Origin: an uncultured Eubacterium sp.
GTDB lineage: Bacteria > Bacillota > Clostridia > Oscillospirales > Acutalibacteraceae
Length of the DNA stretch: 64,000 nt
Reading direction: 5' to 3'
Assembly: GCA_910583925.1 (NCBI GenBank)
Contig: CAJTZJ010000003.1
Span: 62,001 to 126,000 of the forward strand
Shown in pieces: positions 15,467 through 24,179 of this stretch. The notes beneath the pieces were generated by a model. That model did not search any database and was not told the origin of the DNA. It saw only the letters and a list, made by a program, of their open reading frames with translations. The stretch's first letter is position 1. Each line of letters starts with the position of its first letter. A program made the translations under genes and the position numbers.

Positions 15467-17358
15467 TGACAATAGAAGAACTTAAAAAGATAAAAGAAGA
15501 AAATCTTGATGTTGTTAAGGTGCGCCGCCTTGTTGCTGAAGAGGGCGCAAAGCTTGCTAAAAATACTGCTTACAGAAAGCAGGTGCTTGTCTGCGGAGGA
15601 ACCGGATGTACCTCTTCAAGTTCAATGCTTGTTATTGAAGCACTGGAAAAAGAGCTTAAAGAAAAAGGGCTTGATGATATTCTTGTAATCAAAACAGGAT
15701 GCTTCGGTCTTTGCGCTTTAGGTCCTATTATGATTGTTTATCCGGAAGGCTCATTTTACAGCCAGGTAACAGCAGCCGAGGTTCCTGAAATCGTTGCAGG
15801 TCATCTTATTCCGGGCGGAGAGCCTGTTAAAAAATATCTTTATTCGGAAACAGTTCATGAAGACGGATCAACCATTCCGCTTTCCGAAACTGCATTCTAC
15901 AAAAAACAGATGAGAATAACGCTGCGCAACTGCGGTGTTATTGATCCTGAAAACATAAAAGAGGCTATCGCTTCCGATGCTTACTTTGCACTTGAAAAGG
16001 TACTTACTACGATGAAGCCGCTGGATGTTATTGATGAGCTTCTTGCAGCAGGTTTAAGAGGAAGAGGCGGTGCCGGCTTCCCGACAGGACGCAAATGGGC
16101 TTTTGCAATGGCTCAGGAAAACGATACAAAATATGTTTGCTGCAACGCTGACGAGGGCGACCCCGGTGCATTTATGGACCGTTCCGTTTTAGAGGGCGAC
16201 CCGCATTCCGTTATTGAAGCGATGGCTATCGCAGGCTATACAATCGGGTCAAGTCAGGGCTATGTTTATGTTCGTGCTGAATATCCTATCGCCGTTCAAA
16301 GACTTCAGATTGCAATTGATCAGGCAAGAGAATACGGATTGCTTGGTGAAAACATTTTCGGTACCGGCTTTAACTTTGATATTGATATTCGTCTTGGTGC
16401 AGGCGCATTCGTTTGCGGCGAGGAAACAGCACTTATGACATCTATTGAAGGACACAGAGGCGAGCCTCGTCCCCGTCCTCCATTCCCTGCAATCAAGGGT
16501 CTTTTCGGAAAACCGACTATTCTTAATAATGTTGAAACATATGCAAACATTGCACCGATTATCCTTAACGGCTCTGAATGGTATGCTTCTATCGGAACAG
16601 AAGGCTCCAAGGGAACAAAGGTATTTGCACTCGGCGGTAAAATCAACAATGTCGGTCTTGTTGAAGTTCCTATGGGAACAACAATCCGTGAAATCGTTGA
16701 AGAAATCGGCGGCGGAATTCCAAACGGAAAGAAGTTCAAGGCTGCTCAGACAGGCGGACCGTCAGGCGGATGTATCAGCGCTGAATATCTTGATGTACCG
16801 ATTGATTATGACAACCTGATTCAGATTGGTTCTATGATGGGCTCAGGCGGTATGATTATCCTTGATGAAGATACCTGTATGGTTGACATCTCAAAATTCT
16901 ACCTTGAATTTACAGTTGATGAAAGCTGCGGCAAATGCACACCTTGCCGTATCGGAACCAAAAAGCTTCTTGATTATCTTACAAAGATAACAGACGGCAA
17001 GGGAGAAATTGAAGATCTTGATAAAATTCAGGAGCTTGCAAATCATATGAAGAGCTCTTCGCTTTGTGCATTAGGACAAACCGCTGCTAACCCGATTCTT
17101 TCAACAATGAATGCTTTCGGCGATGAATATCTTGCTCATATTAAGGACAAGAAGTGTCCTGCCGGCGTTTGTAAAGCTCTTTTATCCTTTACCATTGATG
17201 CTGATAAATGCCGCGGATGTACACTTTGCGCAAGAAACTGCCCTGTAAGTGCTATAAACGGCAAAGTTAAAGAACCGCATACGATTGATGCCGATAAATG
17301 TATTAAATGCGGACTTTGTATAAGCAACTGCCACTTTAATGCTATTGAAAAAAGATAA
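15466..17358 (+). CDS. hndC: NADH-dependent [FeFe] hydrogenase, NuoF-like flavoprotein subunit
   Basis: The protein has 630 residues. An N-terminal [2Fe-2S] thioredoxin-like domain (CGGTGCTSSSS...CFGLCALGP) is followed by the NuoF core: GRGGAGFPTGRKW for NADH and CNADEGDPGAFMDR for FMN. The [4Fe-4S] motif CGKCTPCRIG follows. Two ferredoxin motifs (CRGCTLCARNCP, CIKCGLCISNC) sit at the C-terminus. This is the HydB/HndC layout. With HndA and HndD it couples NADH and ferredoxin to H2 evolution or uptake by flavin-based electron bifurcation in known relatives. Confidence 0.96.
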   Translation: MTIEELKKIKEENLDVVKVRRLVAEEGAKLAKNTAYRKQVLVCGGTGCTSSSSMLVIEALEKELKEKGLDDILVIKTGCFGLCALGPIMIVYPEGSFYSQVTAAEVPEIVAGHLIPGGEPVKKYLYSETVHEDGSTIPLSETAFYKKQMRITLRNCGVIDPENIKEAIASDAYFALEKVLTTMKPLDVIDELLAAGLRGRGGAGFPTGRKWAFAMAQENDTKYVCCNADEGDPGAFMDRSVLEGDPHSVIEAMAIAGYTIGSSQGYVYVRAEYPIAVQRLQIAIDQAREYGLLGENIFGTGFNFDIDIRLGAGAFVCGEETALMTSIEGHRGEPRPRPPFPAIKGLFGKPTILNNVETYANIAPIILNGSEWYASIGTEGSKGTKVFALGGKINNVGLVEVPMGTTIREIVEEIGGGIPNGKKFKAAQTGGPSGGCISAEYLDVPIDYDNLIQIGSMMGSGGMIILDEDTCMVDISKFYLEFTVDESCGKCTPCRIGTKKLLDYLTKITDGKGEIEDLDKIQELANHMKSSSLCALGQTAANPILSTMNAFGDEYLAHIKDKKCPAGVCKALLSFTIDADKCRGCTLCARNCPVSAINGKVKEPHTIDADKCIKCGLCISNCHFNAIEKR

Positions 17359-17373
17359 GGAGGGAAAATAATA

Positions 17374-19089
17374 ATGGTAAATCTTAAAATTAACGGTATT
17401 CCCGTTCAGGCAGAAGAAGGCACCACTATTATTGAGGCTGCACGACAGGCTCATATTGACATTCCGTCTCTCTGCTATCTTAAAGATATAAACTGTATTG
17501 GCTCATGCCGTGTTTGCGTAGTTGAGGTTAAAGGCGCAAGAGGTTTGGTTGCTTCCTGTATTTATCCTGTTTCCGAAGGTCTCGAGGTTTGGACAAACAC
17601 GCCTCAGGTTCGTCAGTCAAGACGCACAACACTTGAGCTTTTGCTTTCAGAGCATCACAAAAAATGCCTTTCCTGTGTTCGCTCAAGCAGATGTGAGCTT
17701 CAGAAGCTTTGTAAGGATTATGGTGTTGACGAGGATCGCTTCCCTTCAACAGAGGATTTACAGCCCGTTGATACAACCTCTCCTTACATAATCAGAGATA
17801 ATAATAAATGTATTCACTGTATGCGCTGCGTTTCTGCATGTGAGCATCAGAATATCAGCGTAATCGGTCCTCGACAGAGAGGTCATAAAAAGACAATCGG
17901 CTGTGCATTTGATAAGCCGCTTGATCAATGTGCCTGCGTTGGCTGCGGTCAGTGCGTTGTTTCCTGCCCTGTCGGTGCTCTTTATGAGAAAAACAATGTA
18001 GCTGATGTTTGGGCAGCAATCGGAGAGCCGGAAAAGAAGGTTGTTTTCTTTACTGCTCCTGCAATCCGCGCAACACTCGGCGAAGAATTTGATATGCCTA
18101 TCGGCACAAATGTTGAAAAAAAGCTTCCCGGTGCAATCAGAAGATTGGGCGCAGACGCTGCATTTGATATGGATGTTACGGCAGACCTTACCATTCTTGA
18201 AGAGGCTGCAGAGCTTGTTGACAGAATTAAAACCGGCAAGCCGCTTCCTATGTTTACATCCTGCTGCCCGGGATGGGTAAAATTCGCAGAGCATTATTAT
18301 CCTGAGCTTTTACCGAATCTTTCATCCTGTAAATCACCTCAGCAGATGTTCGGTGCTCTTCTTAAAACCTATTACTGCGAGAAAAACGGAATCAATCCCG
18401 AAGATTTATATGTAGTTTCCGTTATCCCTTGTACTGCAAAGAAATTTGAGGTTATCAGAGAGGAAATGGCAGGCACGGTTGATGTTGCACTTACAACAAG
18501 AGAGCTTGGCCAGATGATTCAGGGTGCGGGCATCAATTTTGAAAGCCTTCCTGATGAAGAATTTGATGCTCCGTTTGAGGTTGCTTCAGGTGCGGGTGCC
18601 ATCTTCGGTGCAACAGGCGGAGTTATGGAGGCAGCTCTTCGTACTGCAGCAAACATGCTTGACGGCGATTTCTCTGCTACAGATTTTGTAGAGGTCAGAG
18701 GAATGGACGGTATCAGAGAAGCCACCTACAATGTTGCAGGAATTGAAATCAAGGTTGCTGTTACAAGTGGTCTTGCAAACGCAGCAAAGCTTTGCGATAT
18801 GGTTAAAAACGGCAAAGCACCTTATCAGTTTATTGAAATTATGGCTTGTCCCGGTGGTTGTATCAACGGCGGCGGACAGCCTGTTCAGAAGGATGCAACA
18901 CGAAACACCGTTGATATCAAAGGCTTGCGTGCGAAAGCACTTTATGATCTTGATGCTTCAATGGAGCTTCGTAAATCTCACGAATCCCCTGTTATTAAAA
19001 TGCTTTATGATGAATATTTCAGTGAGCCGAACAGCGAAAAGGCACACCATATTCTGCATACAACATATACTCCAAGAAGCAAATATTAA
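17374..19089 (+). CDS. hndD: [FeFe] hydrogenase catalytic subunit, trimeric NAD-linked type
   Basis: The protein has 571 residues. In order it shows an N-terminal [2Fe-2S] domain (CYLKDINCIGSCRVC), a His/Cys cluster (HHKKCLSC...C), two [4Fe-4S] motifs (CIHCMRCVSAC, CVGCGQCVVSCP), and the H-cluster signatures L1 TSCCPGW, L2 IPCTAKKFE and L3 MACPGGCINGGGQP. A small-subunit tail ends in YTPRSKY. L2 normally begins MPC; here Met is replaced by Ile (codon 18424-18426). AAGGAGG precedes the ATG. Maturases HydEFG are not in the window. Confidence 0.97.
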   Translation: MVNLKINGIPVQAEEGTTIIEAARQAHIDIPSLCYLKDINCIGSCRVCVVEVKGARGLVASCIYPVSEGLEVWTNTPQVRQSRRTTLELLLSEHHKKCLSCVRSSRCELQKLCKDYGVDEDRFPSTEDLQPVDTTSPYIIRDNNKCIHCMRCVSACEHQNISVIGPRQRGHKKTIGCAFDKPLDQCACVGCGQCVVSCPVGALYEKNNVADVWAAIGEPEKKVVFFTAPAIRATLGEEFDMPIGTNVEKKLPGAIRRLGADAAFDMDVTADLTILEEAAELVDRIKTGKPLPMFTSCCPGWVKFAEHYYPELLPNLSSCKSPQQMFGALLKTYYCEKNGINPEDLYVVSVIPCTAKKFEVIREEMAGTVDVALTTRELGQMIQGAGINFESLPDEEFDAPFEVASGAGAIFGATGGVMEAALRTAANMLDGDFSATDFVEVRGMDGIREATYNVAGIEIKVAVTSGLANAAKLCDMVKNGKAPYQFIEIMACPGGCINGGGQPVQKDATRNTVDIKGLRAKALYDLDASMELRKSHESPVIKMLYDEYFSEPNSEKAHHILHTTYTPRSKY

Positions 19090-19100
19090 TAAAATATAAC

Positions 19101-19136
19101 ACACCCGATGCAGATAAACTGCATCGGGTGTTTTTC
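19101..19136 (+). terminator. Terminator of the hydrogenase operon
   Basis: ACACCCGATGCAG and CTGCATCGGGTGT form a 13-bp perfect stem with a 4-base loop and a T5 tract. Confidence 0.92.
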
Positions 19137-19167
19137 CTGTATTGTTTTACTAAATAATGTGTATAAA

Positions 19168-19689
19168 TCATTTTATCATATTAATAATAAGATTCACATT
19201 TTCTTCAACGGGCTTTGTTCCGTCAAGGCGTATGGTTGTACAATCTAAGGACTGCACCCATTCTTCAACAAAATTTTCATTTCTTGATTTAACAAATTCA
19301 AAAAACACTTTTTCCTGTTCATATAAATCTCCATTGGGCAATATCCTGTTTCCAAATTTCCGATACGAACGGTCTTTAACTCGCTGCAATCTTATATCTT
19401 TTGGAACATTGAGCAATACAACATAATTGATAAAAGAATAAAAATCTTCTCCATAATTTCCTTTTACAGAAGCAAAAACAAAATCATTATGCTTTTCTAT
19501 TTTGTTAAAAAGAATTTCTTTTGCTTCCCTATCTGTTCGCTGAGAAGAAAAATTATAGCCATCACTTTGCTTAGAAAAGTATAAATCTTCACTATCTATA
19601 AAATAACAACCTAATTTTTCAGCAAGAGCCTTTCCAAATATACTCTTTCCTGCTCCGTTCAAACCACATATAATAATTCCTGTTGCCAT
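19168..19689 (-). CDS. P-loop kinase of the shikimate/gluconate kinase-like group
   Basis: The protein has 173 residues. Walker A GLNGAGKSIFGKALAEKLG is at the N-terminus, then FIDSEDLYF (an acceptor-site-like DxD region) and a lid RLQRVKDRSYRKFGNRI. It is a single-domain nucleoside/small-molecule kinase; the substrate cannot be told. The aroK-like start is not enough to call shikimate kinase, because the shikimate-binding Arg/Gly-Gly motif is missing. It begins 6 bp behind the stop of the metallophosphatase, so they are likely co-transcribed. Confidence 0.75.
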   Translation of the reverse strand: MATGIIICGLNGAGKSIFGKALAEKLGCYFIDSEDLYFSKQSDGYNFSSQRTDREAKEILFNKIEKHNDFVFASVKGNYGEDFYSFINYVVLLNVPKDIRLQRVKDRSYRKFGNRILPNGDLYEQEKVFFEFVKSRNENFVEEWVQSLDCTTIRLDGTKPVEENVNLIINMIK

Positions 19690-19695
19690 TCACAT

Positions 19696-20408
19696 TTACC
19701 AAATTCCATAAAAAAACTTTTTTATATTATCAGAATCAGGATAATTTATCTCATCAATCAGATGAATTACACTGTTCACATCATATTCTACATCCATTGT
19801 CTGTACTTCAGCATTTCCGTTTTCTATTTTTATAATGCCTGCCCGTGCCAAATTTTTATCCTGTGCAGGGCAACCAAGTGCTCCAACATTAATATAAAAT
19901 TTATCACCTTTGCAAATGTTTCTGCAATGATTATGCCCGTATAAAATAATATCACTACTTACATCTGCAAACATTTTTTCAAATTATCATTTGAAGGATT
20001 TGCTTTATAATACCCATCATAATCCATACAATAATGCATAATGGATATATTAAACCCCTCATACGAAACATTTATCTTATAGGGTAAGCTTTCAAGAAAA
20101 TCAATTGATTTTCTTGATAACAAATTATGCTCCCATTTATGATGCTGCATTTCTTCCAAACCCATATTTTCCTCGTTTGGATATTCAGTCGGCATTCCCT
20201 CAAGTAAATACTTTTCGTGATTCCCACGAACAGCAATTAAATTTGGAATTTGCATAATATATTGAACTGTTTCTTCAGGATATGGACCGATTCCAATGAT
20301 ATCCCCACAACAAATAATTTTATCACATTCCATTTGATTCAATTGTTCTACAACAGCTCTAAGTGCTGTCAGGTTATTATGTATATCTGTAATGACTCCA
20401 AGTTTCAT
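19696..20408 (-). pseudogene. Metallophosphoesterase split by a -1 frameshift in an A6 run
   Basis: Two frames make one calcineurin-like phosphodiesterase. The upstream part (20408-19959) has DIHNN, CCGDIIGIGPYPEE, VRGNHEKY and MHYCMDYD. The downstream part (19974-19696) has LYGHNH and NVGALGCP. The join lies at TTGAAAAAATG (about 19969-19979), where one missing A would restore a single protein of about 237 residues. All metal ligands (D, D, N, H, GHNH) exist across the two frames. It could be a recent mutation, a sequencing error in a homopolymer, or ribosomal slippage on the A run; the second frame has an ATG but no ribosome site. Family resemblance is to YfcE/MJ0936-type enzymes. Confidence 0.8.
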
Positions 20409-20440
20409 ATTATTTACCTTTATATTTTTTGATATAAATA

Positions 20441-20470
20441 ATTGTAGGGGCGGATACTATCCGCCCGTTT
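20441..20470. repeat. TGTAGGGGCGG-type palindromic repeat, copy 2
   Basis: ATTGTAGGGGCGGATACTAT and CCGCCCGTTT contain the stem GGGCGGATA/TATCCGCCC. It is the same module as at 10242, but with the opposite strand as template and a different loop. Confidence 0.7.
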
Positions 20471-20493
20471 TACATTGCTTAAATCTTATATAT

Positions 20494-20520
20494 TCGGACG
20501 AGCAATGCTCGTCCCTACAG
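20494..20520. repeat. Related palindromic repeat, copy 3, inverted next to copy 2
   Basis: GGACGAGCA and TGCTCGTCC form a 9-bp stem and are followed by CTACAG, the complement of the CTGTAG lead. With copy 2 it gives an inverted pair with outward TGTAGGG ends, in the 144-bp gap between the metallophosphatase and HAD genes. Confidence 0.6.
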
Positions 20521-20552
20521 ATGTTTTAATTTGAATACATTCCAAAACATAT

Positions 20553-21176
20553 TTAAATAAATATATCCAAAATTTTATTCAAATTATCAACAACAAAATC
20601 TGCTTTTTCAGATTCGTTTTTTGGAGTTGAATATTTTGAAAAGCCTTGTTTTATCCATATCGTTTTCATTCCGATTTTATGAGCGGGAACAATATCATTA
20701 TCAAGTCTGTCGCCAACCATAACTGCATTTTGCGGTTTACATTCCGCTCTTTTGAGTGCAGCTTCAAATAGTTTCAAATCCGGCTTTGCAACGCCCTCTT
20801 CAGCAGAAGCTGCAACAACATCAAAATATTTCAGAATTCCCCGGCTTCTCAATCTCTCTTTCGTACCTAAGGATTGATTTGCAATAATTCCCAACTTAAA
20901 TCCCTTTTCTTTCAGCTTTTTTAACACCGATTTTGCTTCAGGATAAAGAATTTCCAATTCATTATGCCATTTAGGTAAAGACAGATTATAATACTTAACC
21001 GCTTCGTGGTCGCCCTTCAAATTCCGTTTTGAAAATTCGATAACCTTATTCTCAATCTCTTCATATGGAATATCTGTATTTTTAACAGCCTCTTCAAATC
21101 GCTTTTTATAACACTCTGTTTCATCTACAAGAGTTGAGCCGATATCAAAAAATATCCATTTAATGTTATCCATCAT
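20553..21176 (-). CDS. HAD-family hydrolase (subclass IA)
   Basis: The protein has 207 residues. Motif I is FFDIGSTLVD; the usual second Asp of DxD is replaced by Gly-Ser-Thr (DIGST). Motif II is IIANQS, the motif III Lys is KPDLKLFEAAL, and motif IV is VMVGDRLDNDIVPAHKIG. DxGST-type motif I is seen in a clostridial subgroup and still keeps the nucleophilic Asp; the phosphatase substrate is unknown. Its ATG overlaps the stop of the preceding HAD gene (ATGA). Confidence 0.85.
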   Translation of the reverse strand: MMDNIKWIFFDIGSTLVDETECYKKRFEEAVKNTDIPYEEIENKVIEFSKRNLKGDHEAVKYYNLSLPKWHNELEILYPEAKSVLKKLKEKGFKLGIIANQSLGTKERLRSRGILKYFDVVAASAEEGVAKPDLKLFEAALKRAECKPQNAVMVGDRLDNDIVPAHKIGMKTIWIKQGFSKYSTPKNESEKADFVVDNLNKILDIFI

Positions 21177-21733
21177 TTTATCCTTGTAATTTTATTGCCC
21201 TTAACCAGATATGCTTTTTGGGCAGCATCTATCATAGGCTTATCAAGCATAGTATCTGTATAGAATTCATCTATTTCAGAGTTTCCATATATTTCAAAAA
21301 AGGTTTTTCTTTTATTTTCTTTGAAATTAAGATATTCAACCTGCAGAGTTTCACGATTGACTACAGAACAAATACAATTTTTTATTCCAAGGCGATTGCA
21401 GGCTTCGTCAATAAGCATATTGAAATTTGCTGTTATGATAACATCATCTGCCTGAGGCTTATACCAAGGCTTTATTTTTTTCATATGACTGTTCCAGAAA
21501 TCCTGAACAAGCTTTTCTTTATCATCAAAAGAATTCATATAAAAGGAAGAATACTTTTTAACTGCATTTTCCAAATCCTGCATCGTAGTTTTTCCAAGCT
21601 TATATTTAAAAAGATTAAAAACCGCAAGGGGAACATATTTTGCAACCTTAGGATTATATTTTATGCTGAACAAATAGAAATCAAAAACGCTTTCGCCGTT
21701 ATAAATTGTATTATCGAAATCAAAAACACGCAT
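21173..21733 (-). CDS. HAD-family phosphatase (subclass IB, phosphoserine phosphatase-like)
   Basis: The protein has 186 residues. Motif I is FDFDNTIYNGES, motif II IITANFN, and the terminal region has DEFYTDTMLDKPMIDAA, where motif IV is TDTMLD. A helical cap around residues 20-90 is typical of subclass IB. AGAGGAA precedes the ATG. It is the third gene of an XRE-YdcF-HAD-HAD run. Confidence 0.85.
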   Translation of the reverse strand: MRVFDFDNTIYNGESVFDFYLFSIKYNPKVAKYVPLAVFNLFKYKLGKTTMQDLENAVKKYSSFYMNSFDDKEKLVQDFWNSHMKKIKPWYKPQADDVIITANFNMLIDEACNRLGIKNCICSVVNRETLQVEYLNFKENKRKTFFEIYGNSEIDEFYTDTMLDKPMIDAAQKAYLVKGNKITRIK

Positions 21734-21755
21734 AAAATTCCTCTGCTTTAAAATA

Positions 21756-22505
21756 CTATTTTGTTATAAGCTCCTTTAAAAGAGCAGCCATTTCTCTTGT
21801 ATGGTAAGTTATAAGTGTATAAAATGCCGATTGACTGCATGATGAATGGAAATCAAGTCCGTTTTTATCGCAGATAAGCTTTGCCCTGTATTCGTGGAAC
21901 TCATTTGTAACGATAAGAACACTTTCCGAAAGACCGTTTTCCTCTATAACAACCTTTGAAAACGCAATATTTTCAGAAGTGCTTGTTGATTTATCCTCTT
22001 TATACAATCTGCTTTTCTCAATTCCAAGCTTTACAAGTACATTTTCCATACACTGCGCTTCGCTGATATCTTCATCCGAACCTTGTCCACCTGAAAGAAT
22101 TGCAACAGCTTCAGGATTTTTCTTAAGATACTCTGCTGCTTTTTTACATCTGTCATTCAGATATTTACTTGGTGTGCTGCCGTTCACCTTACAGCCAAGC
22201 ACAATAACCGTTTCAGCACCCTCATCTGTTTTATAATTTGCATATTTAACCATATTGAAGGTTAACGGTGTAACAATAATAAAAAGCACTGCAAGCATTG
22301 CAGCAAGAATTGCTCTTTTCCATCCAACAGCCAGAACATTATAAAATATTCCGAATAAAATCAGAAAAGCCGAAAAAATGATTCCGACACCGTTTCCTGC
22401 ATTAAGAATAACAGGTATCGGCGCAAGATACCATAACAGAAGAACGATTCCGACAAGTATTAAAAGTATTCTCAAAACAGATTTTCCTTTACTTAACTTT
22501 TTCAT
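21756..22505 (-). CDS. YdcF/SanA-like DUF218 membrane protein
   Basis: The protein has 249 residues. About four N-terminal membrane helices (to about residue 95) are followed by the DUF218 domain: TVIVLGCKVNG, LNDRCKKAAEYLKKNP, AILSGGQGSDEDISEA, DKSTSTSENIAFS and ILIVTNEFHEYRAK. Relatives act in envelope or peptidoglycan homeostasis; the substrate is unknown. The ATG at 22503-22505 with GAGAGGTG upstream is preferred, and it overlaps the 3' end of the XRE gene by 17 bp, which suggests coupling. Confidence 0.85.
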   Translation of the reverse strand: MKKLSKGKSVLRILLILVGIVLLLWYLAPIPVILNAGNGVGIIFSAFLILFGIFYNVLAVGWKRAILAAMLAVLFIIVTPLTFNMVKYANYKTDEGAETVIVLGCKVNGSTPSKYLNDRCKKAAEYLKKNPEAVAILSGGQGSDEDISEAQCMENVLVKLGIEKSRLYKEDKSTSTSENIAFSKVVIEENGLSESVLIVTNEFHEYRAKLICDKNGLDFHSSCSQSAFYTLITYHTREMAALLKELITK

Positions 22506-23163
22506 ACAAACACCTCTCAATGACAGCCAAAGCAATAATAATCACAGCCATTACAAACGGAGTGTAGACACCCCAGCGTGAAAAATCAATTATTCTTGCA
22601 ATAAATGAGAGGGGGAACGGCAAAAGAATGAATGAAAGTATAATTCCTTTTTTGCCTGCTATTGCAATAATTTCACTTTTGTTATAGGACACACCAAGCC
22701 TTGTTACCCCAACAGCATATACAAGCCCGCTTGCGATAAGAGCAACAAGCGAAACCGCTACAAACATAATTTCCCAATGGGTATAAAACAAAATGGGAAA
22801 TGCCCATATGGAATATATTTCCGTTATTGTTCCGAGCAAAGTTGAAAAAGCACCGAAGAAAACAGAAATCACATAGCTTATTTTAAAGAAATTCAAAAGA
22901 TTATCTTTATTTTCAACCTCTGTTACCTTAAAATCAACGATTTCCTCTTTCGGTATTTTTTCGCCGGCAAGAAGCTCATCAACTGTAATTCCAAGTGCCT
23001 GTGCAACAGACGGCAAAATCGTTATATCCGGAAAACCATCTCCGTTTTCCCACTTAGATATTGTTCGGTTGCTTACATTCAGTATTTCTGCAAGCTCTGC
23101 CTGCGTGTATTCCTTGTCTTTTCTTAATGCTGCAATAAAGCTGCCTATTTTTTTTGAATTCAC
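22489..23163 (-). CDS. XRE-family regulator fused to a membrane domain
   Basis: The protein has 224 residues. The helix-turn-helix (about 5-60: TQAELAEILNVSNRTISKWENGDGFPD) is followed by a linker and four hydrophobic segments (about 100-220). Such membrane-tethered XRE proteins are common in Clostridia and usually autoregulate. The GTG at 23161-23163 follows AGAGGTGA and replaces a GTG five codons upstream that would overlap that site. A palindrome in its promoter fits autoregulation. It heads the operon with ydcF-like and two HAD genes. Confidence 0.85.
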   Translation of the reverse strand: MNSKKIGSFIAALRKDKEYTQAELAEILNVSNRTISKWENGDGFPDITILPSVAQALGITVDELLAGEKIPKEEIVDFKVTEVENKDNLLNFFKISYVISVFFGAFSTLLGTITEIYSIWAFPILFYTHWEIMFVAVSLVALIASGLVYAVGVTRLGVSYNKSEIIAIAGKKGIILSFILLPFPLSFIARIIDFSRWGVYTPFVMAVIIIALAVIERCLYEKVK

Positions 23164-23183
23164 ACAATCACCTCTCACACAAA

Positions 23184-23212
23184 TCTTAACCCGAACTACA
23201 GTTCTTCTTCAA
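23184..23212 (-). promoter_or_regulatory. Promoter and candidate operator of the XRE operon
   Basis: TTGAAG (23207-23212), 17 bp and TTAAGA (23184-23189). The spacer contains GAACTACAGTTC (23193-23204), with 5-bp inverted arms, where a repressor would block polymerase. A second small dyad TCCAC/GTGGA lies near 23234. Confidence 0.5.
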
Positions 23213-23310
23213 CGAATTTATAATGGAATATATCCACGATAAGTGGAATTTACTGCGTTTATATAAAATTTTGCATTTCTTTTACTTATTTCTAATTGAT
23301 TGTCAAAATA

Positions 23311-23340
23311 AAAACCAACACGGTTCTGACCTGCAACCGG
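23311..23340 (-). terminator. Possible terminator after nfo
   Basis: On the minus strand CCGGTT pairs weakly with AACCG, and a TTTTTATTTT run follows shortly after. The stem is short. Confidence 0.4.
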
Positions 23341-23351
23341 AAAGCCGATTT

Positions 23352-24179
23352 TTATTTTACCAAGCCTTTTAAAAGTGCTATTTCCTTTGCATAGCCATCA
23401 AGCTCATTCGGCGTTTCAAGAAACATAGGAAGATTTTTTAAATACTTATTATTCACGATTCTTTCAAACGCATTTATTCCTATATAACCCTCGCCGATTT
23501 TTTCATGGCGGTCCTTATGTGCTCCCAAAGGATTTTTACTGTCATTCAGATGAAGTGCTTTTAATCTTTCTATTCCGATAATTCTGTCAAATTCTTCAAG
23601 CACAGTGTCTAAATCATTAACGATATCATAGCCGCCGTCATGAACATGGCAGGTATCAAGGCAAATGCCCATTTTATCGCTTAATTCAACACCATCAATA
23701 ATTGCTCTGAGCTCTTCAAAGGTTTTACCCATTTCCGAGCCCTTACCTGCCATGGTTTCAAGAAGAACAGTAGTAGTCATATCCTCGAAAAGCACATGAT
23801 TAAGCACATCACAGATAAGATCTGCACCAACCTTTTCACCCTGACCGACATGGGAACCCGGATGAAAATTATAAAGCATATTCGGAGTATATTCCATTCT
23901 TTTTAAATCATCGGCAAAAGTTTCAAGCGCAAATCTTCTTGTATCCGGATTCGCAGAGCAGCAGTTTAATGTATACGGAGCGTGGGCAAGAATTGTTCCG
24001 AAATGAACCTTCTTTGATTTTTCAAGAAAGGACTTTACATCATTTTCATCAATATCCTTTGCCTTGCCGCCTCGTGGATTTCTTGTAAAAAACTGAAAAG
24101 TATTTGCACCGATTGAAAGTGCTTCCTCAAGCATATGCGTATATCCCTTTGATGCACTTAAATGAGCTCCTATAATCAT
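23352..24179 (-). CDS. nfo: Endonuclease IV (AP endonuclease)
   Basis: The protein has 275 residues. A TIM barrel with the family blocks GAHLSASKGY, NFHPGSHVGQGE, LLETMAGKGSEMG, GICLDTCHVHDGGYD and LNDSKNPLGAHKDRHEKIGEG supplies the His, Glu and Asp ligands of the three-zinc site. It cuts abasic sites in base excision repair. Its ATG overlaps the upstream HAD stop by 4 bp. It is the last gene of the long minus-strand block that begins at miaB. Confidence 0.96.
   Translation of the reverse strand: MIIGAHLSASKGYTHMLEEALSIGANTFQFFTRNPRGGKAKDIDENDVKSFLEKSKKVHFGTILAHAPYTLNCCSANPDTRRFALETFADDLKRMEYTPNMLYNFHPGSHVGQGEKVGADLICDVLNHVLFEDMTTTVLLETMAGKGSEMGKTFEELRAIIDGVELSDKMGICLDTCHVHDGGYDIVNDLDTVLEEFDRIIGIERLKALHLNDSKNPLGAHKDRHEKIGEGYIGINAFERIVNNKYLKNLPMFLETPNELDGYAKEIALLKGLVK

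Noticed and set aside
16320..16739. 139-codon minus-strand frame inside hndC
   Set aside because: Shadow of a well-conserved gene; it lacks signals and has a Pro/Ile-rich antisense composition.
19168..19689. Shikimate kinase (aroK)
   Set aside because: The P-loop fits, but the shikimate-binding Arg and Gly-Gly motifs are missing and the gene lies far from the aro operon.
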